DNA of 64,000 nt from Myxococcales bacterium. Its GTDB lineage: Bacteria; Myxococcota_A; Polyangia; Nannocystales; Nannocystaceae. Location: NCBI GenBank assembly GCA_020633295.1, contig JACKDW010000010.1, forward strand, positions 62,001-126,000, written 5' to 3'. The notes beneath the pieces are model-generated. The model was not told the origin of the DNA. It saw only the letters and a list, made by a program, of their open reading frames with translations, and searched no databases. A program made the translations under genes and the position numbers. Positions 59,038-64,000 of this stretch are shown here, piece after piece (positions within the stretch are counted from its first letter, which is position 1; each line of letters starts with the position of its first letter).

Positions 59038-59769
59038 TCACGGCTCGCGGGCCGTGAACTCGAACCGGCACGTCGGCGCCCCGCCGGCGATCGTCGTCTC
59101 GCGCCGCAGCGTGACCGGGCGGTGCCCGCCGCCGAAGAACGCGTTGTCGGCCTCGCAGAACAGCGGCGTGAGGTGGGCGGCGTCGACCGCCGCGAGCAGC
59201 TCCACGAACCGGCAGCGCCGGACTTCGAACACGAACGCGCGCGCGCCCTCGATCCGCGTCTCGCCCTCGGCGTTGAAGAACCGACTCGAGAGCCGCTCGG
59301 CGAGCTCGCGCAGCCGGTCGACCGGGACATCGGGGATCATCGCGTCGAGGAACGGCACCGCGCCGGCGAGCACCGCCGCTCGGGTGACGCGCTCGGCCGC
59401 CGCTGCGTCGCCCAGCGCCCGCACGGCGCGGTCGAGCAGCACCAGGTCCCCGCACTGCCGTCGGGAGAGGCGGTCGCGCTCGTCCCTCGGCGGCCCGAGC
59501 CCCGCGAACGGGCGTCCGCGCAGACGATCGGCGGCCACACGCAGGAGCGCTCGGGTCGCGCCGAGCACCCCGAGCTCGCGTCGCAGGCCGGCGAGCACCG
59601 CCCGCGCCGCGGCGCGCTCGCCTCGACGCAGCGCGCGACCCACCGACCCGCCGCCCGCCGGCTCCTCCGCGCCTGCGCTCGCGTCCACGAGCCAGGTCTC
59701 GCATCGCGCCCGCGCGAGCGCAAGCGCTGACTTGTCGGCGACGCCAGGCCCCGCTACCACCGAAGTCAT
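59038..59769 (-). CDS. L-2-amino-thiazoline-4-carboxylic acid hydrolase-like protein
   Basis: A 243-residue protein matching the ATC hydrolase-like family: a helical first half, then ARAFVFEVRRCRFVELLAAV, THLFC-type region LTPLFCEADNAFFGGG, LRRETTIAGGAPTCRFEF at the C-terminus, with the conserved Cys and Asp (CEAD). In Pseudomonas the named enzyme opens the thiazoline ring in L-cysteine synthesis from ATC, but many relatives are uncharacterised. ATG 59769 follows GAGGA. Its start codon overlaps that of the divergent lipoprotein gene. Confidence 0.7.
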   Translation of the reverse strand: MTSVVAGPGVADKSALALARARCETWLVDASAGAEEPAGGGSVGRALRRGERAAARAVLAGLRRELGVLGATRALLRVAADRLRGRPFAGLGPPRDERDRLSRRQCGDLVLLDRAVRALGDAAAAERVTRAAVLAGAVPFLDAMIPDVPVDRLRELAERLSSRFFNAEGETRIEGARAFVFEVRRCRFVELLAAVDAAHLTPLFCEADNAFFGGGHRPVTLRRETTIAGGAPTCRFEFTAREP

Positions 59770-61258
59770 GCGTCCTCGTCACGGCGGGCTCACACCACTC
59801 CTGACGCTCCTGGTGGCGTGCTCCGGCGATCCTGGCCCCGGCGAGACCGCCGGGAGCGAGACCGCCGGGAGCGAGACCGCCGGGAGCGAGGCGACGGCTG
59901 GCCCCGCGAGCGAGTCCGGCCCGGCGAGCGAGTCCGGCGGGACGGGCTCCACGACGGGCGCGGCCACGACGAGCGCGGCCACGACGGGCGCGGTCACGAC
60001 GGACGCGGCCACGACGAGCGAGCCCTCAACGGGCGCGGCCGCGACGACCACGGGCGAGCCGCCCGTCGATCCCGGTCCGCAACACCACGGCGCCTACCTC
60101 TGGCGCGGCCTCGAGCACGAGTGGCTGCGCACGGTCGTCGGCTTCCGCGTGCCCCACCGGATCAGCAAGCTGCACAGCTTTATCGACGACGAGCAGCACG
60201 ACGCCGACGAGGACGGCGCCGGCTGGTCCTCGAGCGCGAGCTTTCACTTCGGACAGGACACCGGCGTCGACGGCAACTTCATGGCGCCGCGCGGGCACTT
60301 CGCGGCCGTCTACGCGCCCGGCCTCCACGCGCTCCAAGTCGACGTCCCGCTCGCGTGGACCGACGACCTCGCGGGCGACCCGTACCCCCAGGCGCTCTCG
60401 ACCCGCCACGAGATGATCGAGCTCTCGCTCGATCAGCCCGCGCTCGCCCACGGCGCGCTCGCGCGGCACGAGCTCGCGCTGCGCGGGCTGCAGCTCGACA
60501 TGTGGTGCGACCCCGCCAAGCAGCCGCAGGACGAGCCGTGCAACTCCGACGGCATGTGGCCGTTTCGCTTCGCCGTCTCCCTGGGCGCGTGCGCGCGCGA
60601 GGGGATGACGCTGCGCTGTCCGCTCGACGTCGAGCTCCATCGCGCATGGACGCCCAACAAGGGCGGCCTGCCGGGGATCGAGGAGAAGCCGCTCAACGAC
60701 AAGCTCGACTTCGAGCTCACCGTGCGCGTCACCGTCCTGGCCGGCGACGAAGATGTCCTCGAGGTCACCCGCGGACCGCTCGTGACGAGCGCCGGCCTGC
60801 TGCACGACGACGAGCCCATGACCGGCGTCGCCGAGCTGCTCGGCGCCGGCGGGGACGCGTTCCCGCAGGCCACGACCGCGCTGACCGGCTTCGGCTTCAC
60901 GCTCGCCAAGGCGCCGGGCCAGGACGCCGACAAGTTCAACCACCTCGGCCGCTACCTCGGCGCGCTGCGCTTCCGCGTCGACGACCTGGCCTACGCGCCC
61001 GACACCGGCGTCATGAGCTACCGGCACACGACCCAGGTGTGGGCGCCCGACACCGTCGTCGACGCGAGCGTCACGACCGAGCTCGCCGCCGCGCTGATCC
61101 AGCTCTCGGGCGCCACGCTGTCGACCCAGCGCGACGCGGACGGCCAGCTGTGCGCCAACAGCAAGGACGCGCCGTTCTTCAGCGAGTGGAAGCACTGCGG
61201 CGAGCCTGACAAGGGACCCGAACAGGTCGAGGACGCGGTGACGATCGCCGCGCCCTAG
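59768..61258 (+). CDS. Surface lipoprotein of unknown function
   Basis: A 496-residue lipoprotein: short signal (LTPLLTLLVAC), a stalk with GSETA repeats (15-base unit, three copies near 59845-59890) and Thr-rich tract to about residue 100, then a 390-residue domain with mixed beta character and a few Cys (LQLDMWCDPAKQ, GACAREGMTLRC, SEWKHCGEPDKG). No family recognised. ATG 59768 is the only sensible start because of the lipobox. The promoter must lie inside the 5' coding region of the divergent ATC-hydrolase-like gene; a TACCAC hexamer occurs at 59755-59760. Confidence 0.8.
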   Translation: MRPRHGGLTPLLTLLVACSGDPGPGETAGSETAGSETAGSEATAGPASESGPASESGGTGSTTGAATTSAATTGAVTTDAATTSEPSTGAAATTTGEPPVDPGPQHHGAYLWRGLEHEWLRTVVGFRVPHRISKLHSFIDDEQHDADEDGAGWSSSASFHFGQDTGVDGNFMAPRGHFAAVYAPGLHALQVDVPLAWTDDLAGDPYPQALSTRHEMIELSLDQPALAHGALARHELALRGLQLDMWCDPAKQPQDEPCNSDGMWPFRFAVSLGACAREGMTLRCPLDVELHRAWTPNKGGLPGIEEKPLNDKLDFELTVRVTVLAGDEDVLEVTRGPLVTSAGLLHDDEPMTGVAELLGAGGDAFPQATTALTGFGFTLAKAPGQDADKFNHLGRYLGALRFRVDDLAYAPDTGVMSYRHTTQVWAPDTVVDASVTTELAAALIQLSGATLSTQRDADGQLCANSKDAPFFSEWKHCGEPDKGPEQVEDAVTIAAP

Positions 61259-61292
61259 CCGATCGTGGCGAGTGACGGGCCGCTCGGCCGCG

Positions 61293-61308
61293 CGCGTCGC
61301 GTGACGCG
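61293..61308. terminator. Hairpin between convergent genes
   Basis: CGCGTC and GACGCG form a six-base-pair stem with a GCGT loop in the 52-base gap between the lipoprotein and the methyltransferase genes. No U-tract; possible bidirectional terminator. Confidence 0.35.
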
Positions 61309-61310
61309 GC

Positions 61311-62405
61311 TCAGGCCCGCGCGCAGCGCAGCAGCGTGTGCCCGTGCCCGAGCTCGTCGCGGCGGTACACGACCTTGAGGCCCGCGCGCTGGATGCAGCC
61401 CAGGAAGTCCGGATCGCTGTAGACGCGGCTGTTGCCGTTGGCCATGCAGGTGAAGTACGGCGACATGCCGTGCAGGCAGTAGGTCGCGACGTCGTTCTCC
61501 TGCTTGTCCCAGAAGGTCTCGAGGATCCACAGCTGCGTGTCGCGCCCCATGGCCGCGCGCGCGCGCTCGAGGATCGAGACGATCTCCGGCTCCGAGAAGC
61601 AGACCAGGAACTGGCTCATCCAGATGATGTCGTGCCCGCGCGGGAACTGCTGCGCCGGGTCGAGCACGTCGATCGCGTAGCCGTCGACGCGGTCGCCGAA
61701 GCCGGCCTCCGCCGCGTTGCGCTGCGCGAGCGCGAGCTGGCCCGGGTGATCCGCGATCGTGATGCGCACGTCGGGGTCGAAGCGCGCGCACGAGAGCGCG
61801 AACTTGCCGGTGTTGCCGCCGACGTCGAGCAGCCTGCTCGGCGCGTCGCTGAACAGGATCGGCAGCACCTCCGGGAACGCGCCGTCCGAGTAGAAGTGAT
61901 CGAAGGACAGCCAGCTCTTGAGCACGTCCGCGGGCAGCTGCGAGAGCCCGTCGTAGATCGTCTCGAACTCGCCGAACACCCGCAGGCCCGCCGGCTTGCC
62001 GGTGACGACCGCCTCCTGGAAGTGCTGCATGCCGCCGAAGCACACGTCGCGGACGAAGTCCATGTTCGCGCGCGTCATCGGGTCGCGCAGGATGAAGTAG
62101 CCGACCTTCGTGATCGTGTAGCCGCGCTCGCGCTGCTCGACGAGGCCGAAGCTGATCGACGCCTCGGTCATCATCTTGACCGCGTGCTCGCTGAGCCCCG
62201 TCTCCGCCACGATCTCGTCGACCGGGCGGCCGGTGCGGCCGCCCTTGCGGATCGCCGCGAGGACCCCGCGGTCGCGCATCGCCAGGGTCACGGCGAAGGC
62301 CACGGGCGCCCACGCCAGCTTCTGCGCCTCGAGGATCGCGGTCGAGAGCTTGAGCGGGCTGCGGGTCGGGGGGAGGGCGCTGCCGTTGGCGGGTGTATCA
62401 GCCAT
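61311..62405 (-). CDS. SAM-dependent O-methyltransferase
   Basis: A 364-residue methyltransferase of the plant-type/acetylserotonin family. N-terminal winged-helix dimerisation domain (about 35-125: VTLAMRDRGVLAAI, VAETGLSEHAVKMMTEAS, YTITKVGYFIL) and a Rossmann SAM domain (SRLLDVGGNTGKFALSCARF, ITIADHPGQLALAQ, HDIIWMSQFLVCFSEPEIVSIL). The catalytic His/Glu region is around LETFWDKQENDVATY. The substrate is probably a small-molecule hydroxyl or a polyketide-type metabolite; no biosynthetic cluster surrounds it. ATG 62405; no clear ribosome-binding site. A purine-rich minisatellite lies directly upstream. Confidence 0.88.
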   Translation of the reverse strand: MADTPANGSALPPTRSPLKLSTAILEAQKLAWAPVAFAVTLAMRDRGVLAAIRKGGRTGRPVDEIVAETGLSEHAVKMMTEASISFGLVEQRERGYTITKVGYFILRDPMTRANMDFVRDVCFGGMQHFQEAVVTGKPAGLRVFGEFETIYDGLSQLPADVLKSWLSFDHFYSDGAFPEVLPILFSDAPSRLLDVGGNTGKFALSCARFDPDVRITIADHPGQLALAQRNAAEAGFGDRVDGYAIDVLDPAQQFPRGHDIIWMSQFLVCFSEPEIVSILERARAAMGRDTQLWILETFWDKQENDVATYCLHGMSPYFTCMANGNSRVYSDPDFLGCIQRAGLKVVYRRDELGHGHTLLRCARA

Positions 62406-62697
62406 GGAGGGCGCAGGGAGGCGCTGTGAGACGAGAAGGGCGACGAGAGACGAGAGACGAGAGACGAGACGAGAGACGAGAGACGAGACGAGAACGAGCG
62501 CGCTCCGTGCACGCTCGTATCACACAATCGCCGCCGAGGGGAACGGCGCGGCGCTGCCGCAGGGCCGCGCTCGTCGGGCGCCCGTGATCCCGATCGCCGG
62601 CGTCGCCCGAATTGGCATGATCCGCGGCGATGGGCCGGCCTCGCGGCGTCACGGGGGGCCGCGTTTGCCGGGCCTGGGTCGCGCAGCCCGGGTTTGG
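62406..62697. other. Intergenic region with purine-rich repeat
   Basis: Divergent region between the methyltransferase and the M16 peptidase. It holds the GAGAC-type minisatellite and a duplicated TGGCATGAT (62615-62623 and 62695-62703). No gene is seen. Confidence 0.5.
62428..62497 (+). repeat. GACGAGA/GACGA purine minisatellite
   Basis: About 70 bases built from GAGAC and GACGAGA units, almost purely purine apart from the C in each unit. Located just upstream of the methyltransferase start. Confidence 0.8.
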
Positions 62698-62703
62698 CAT
62701 GAT
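62698..62703 (+). promoter_or_regulatory. -10-like CATGAT, leaderless-type position
   Basis: CATGAT with seven bases before ATG 62711. The larger sequence TGGCATGAT also occurs at 62615-62623. Confidence 0.3.
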
Positions 62704-62710
62704 GCCGGCC

Positions 62711-64000
62711 ATGCTGCTCGCCCGTATGCTGATGATCGCCGCGCTCACCGCGGGCGTCGGCGCCGACGCTCGCGCTCCGGCGCCGGCTCCGAGCGCAGGC
62801 CCGGCCCCCGTCGCGCGCGTGTTCCCGTACCCGATGCACGTCTCGCGGCTGCAAAACGGCCTCACGCTCGTCGTCGTGCCGATGGAGTCCGGCGGCCTCG
62901 TCGCCTACCGCACCGCCGTGCGCACCGGGGCGCGCGACGAGTACGAGCGCGGCCACACCGGCTTCGCGCACTTCTTCGAACACATGATGTTCCGCGGGAC
63001 CGAGCGCTTCCCCGCCGAGGTCTACAACCGCCTCATCACCGAGATGGGCGCCGACGCCAACGCCTACACCTCCTCGGATCTCACGGTCTACCAGCTCGAC
63101 ATCGCCGCCGAGGACCTCGACCGCGTCATGGAGCTCGAGGCCGATCGCTTCATGAACCTGCAGTACTCCGAGGCCGCCTTCAAGACCGAGGCCGGCGCCG
63201 TCTACGGGGAGTACCGCAAGAACAAGGCCAGCCCCGGCTACGTGCTCTACGAGCAGCTCGCGCGCACCGCCTTCACGCGCCACACCTACGGGCACATGAC
63301 CATCGGCCTCGAGGCGGACATCAAGGCCATGCCGTCGATGTTCAAGTACAGCAAGTCGTTCTTCTCGCGCTACTACCGGCCCGAGAACTGCATCATCGTG
63401 ATCGCGGGCGACGTCGATCCCGTCGCCGCCAAGGCCGGCGTCGAGCGTCACTACAGCGCCTGGAAGCCCGGCTACGTCGCGCCGAAGATCAAGCCCGAAC
63501 CGCCGCAGAAGCGCGAGCGTCGGGCTCGCGTGACCTACCCCGGCAAGACGCTCCCGCGCGTCGTCGTCGCCTACAAGGCCGGCGCCGCTGACCCCGACGA
63601 CCGCGACTGGGTCGCCCAGCTCGTGCTCGCCGAGCTCGCATTCGGCGAGACCAGCGAAATCGAGCGCGCGCTCCGGCTCGAGCAGCAGCTCGTGCAGCAC
63701 ATCGGCGCCTCGCCCTCCTACAACCGCGACCCCGGGCTCTGGAGCGTCTCGGCCACGATCAAGCGCCCGGCGGACATCGAGCGCGTGCTCGCCGAGATCG
63801 ACAAGACCGTCGCGCGCTTCCGCGAGCAGCCGCCGCCTCGGGAGGCGCTCGACGCCGTGGTCGCGAACATGAAGTACGGCTTCCTGATGAGCCTCGACAC
63901 GCCGAGCGCGGTCGCCGGGCAGCTCGCGCGGATGGCCGCGGTCACCGGCAAGCCCGACGCCTATGACCGCATGTACGCGCAGCTCGGGCGCGTGACGCCG
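62711..64000 (+). CDS. M16 family zinc metallopeptidase, partial at the right edge
   Basis: The first 430 codons of an insulinase/pitrilysin-family peptidase, open to the end of the window. A signal peptide (MLLARMLMIAALTAGVGADA) exports it. The inverted zinc motif HFFEH (in GFAHFFEHMMFRGTERF) and the downstream Glu in EAGAVYGEYRKN give the HxxEH plus Glu ligand set, so this is the catalytic half. The later part (YYRPENCIIVIAGDVDP) matches the PF05193-type second domain. A paired M16 subunit often follows in such bacteria. ATG 62711 is used; in-frame ATGs at 62699 and 62702 add only a few residues. Confidence 0.9.
   Translation, partial: MLLARMLMIAALTAGVGADARAPAPAPSAGPAPVARVFPYPMHVSRLQNGLTLVVVPMESGGLVAYRTAVRTGARDEYERGHTGFAHFFEHMMFRGTERFPAEVYNRLITEMGADANAYTSSDLTVYQLDIAAEDLDRVMELEADRFMNLQYSEAAFKTEAGAVYGEYRKNKASPGYVLYEQLARTAFTRHTYGHMTIGLEADIKAMPSMFKYSKSFFSRYYRPENCIIVIAGDVDPVAAKAGVERHYSAWKPGYVAPKIKPEPPQKRERRARVTYPGKTLPRVVVAYKAGAADPDDRDWVAQLVLAELAFGETSEIERALRLEQQLVQHIGASPSYNRDPGLWSVSATIKRPADIERVLAEIDKTVARFREQPPPREALDAVVANMKYGFLMSLDTPSAVAGQLARMAAVTGKPDAYDRMYAQLGRVTP

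Overview
High-GC (roughly 70-75 %) chromosomal DNA from a myxobacterium, most likely of the Nannocystis/Plesiocystis type. The evidence is a MYXO-CTERM-like sorting signal, many lipoproteins with Thr/Ser/Asp-rich or (Gly-Asp)n stalks, an ADYC protein, a DUF2330 protein, an FHA-AAA+ regulator, a Ser/Thr kinase with a TPR tail and several PAS histidine kinases. I see no rRNA, tRNA, CRISPR array, insertion sequence or prophage. The content is regulatory and cell-envelope rather than core metabolism.

Layout. 0.2-3 kb: hybrid PAS histidine kinase. 3-7 kb, minus strand: LamG lipoprotein, class C beta-lactamase-like lipoprotein, histidine phosphatase. 7.4-9.6 kb: HemG-like flavodoxin and a charged lipoprotein. 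9.8-11.3 kb: a lipoprotein remnant and a beta-helix MYXO-CTERM protein without its N-terminus. 11.5-17.8 kb: an ECF sigma factor coupled to a very large FecR-VIT-vWA-TPR membrane protein, broken by one frameshift. 17.9-22.4 kb: lipoprotein, dimethylargininase-like hydrolase, FHA-AAA+ regulator, ADYC lipoprotein. 22.6-28.4 kb: decayed kinase-TPR gene, PAS-PAS-STAS (RsbR-like) protein, SDR. 28.6-31.2 kb: low-GC secreted Rid-like protein, then a tail-anchored protein coupled to a radical SAM enzyme. 31.3-36.6 kb: propeller lipoprotein with 25 Gly-Asp repeats, S10 carboxypeptidase-like lipoprotein, twin-CX3C secreted protein, patatin-like lipase. 36.6-44.8 kb: second hybrid kinase, SDR, lectin-like lipoprotein, HNH nuclease lipoprotein, alpha/beta hydrolase, third kinase. 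44.8-47.1 kb, minus: short unknown gene, DUF2330 protein, TerB-like protein. 47.2-58.3 kb, plus: HEAT/zinc-knuckle protein, secreted TPR protein, VIT-vWA lipoprotein, lipoprotein with a 12-bp tandem repeat, ankyrin protein. 58.3-64 kb: fatty acid hydroxylase-like protein, ATC-hydrolase-like protein, lipoprotein, O-methyltransferase, and the 5' part of an M16 peptidase running off the right edge.

Two cross-cutting signals stand out. First, many starts are preceded by a TANNNT hexamer only 5-10 bases upstream, which predicts widespread leaderless mRNAs. Second, single-base frame changes interrupt at least five otherwise convincing genes (near 15.53, 24.1-25.7, 45.58, 47.84 and 55.86 kb). These are either real decay or residual sequencing indels, and should be settled before conclusions are drawn about those proteins.

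The best candidate for an undescribed system is the 11.5-17.8 kb locus. An ECF sigma factor has as its apparent partner a single polypeptide with a short cytoplasmic segment, one membrane span, a FecR domain, VIT and vWA domains and a TPR tail. A second VIT-vWA protein sits at 52.4 kb in a run of HEAT, TPR and ankyrin genes. Together they suggest surface assembly or signalling machinery, but function is inferred from architecture only.
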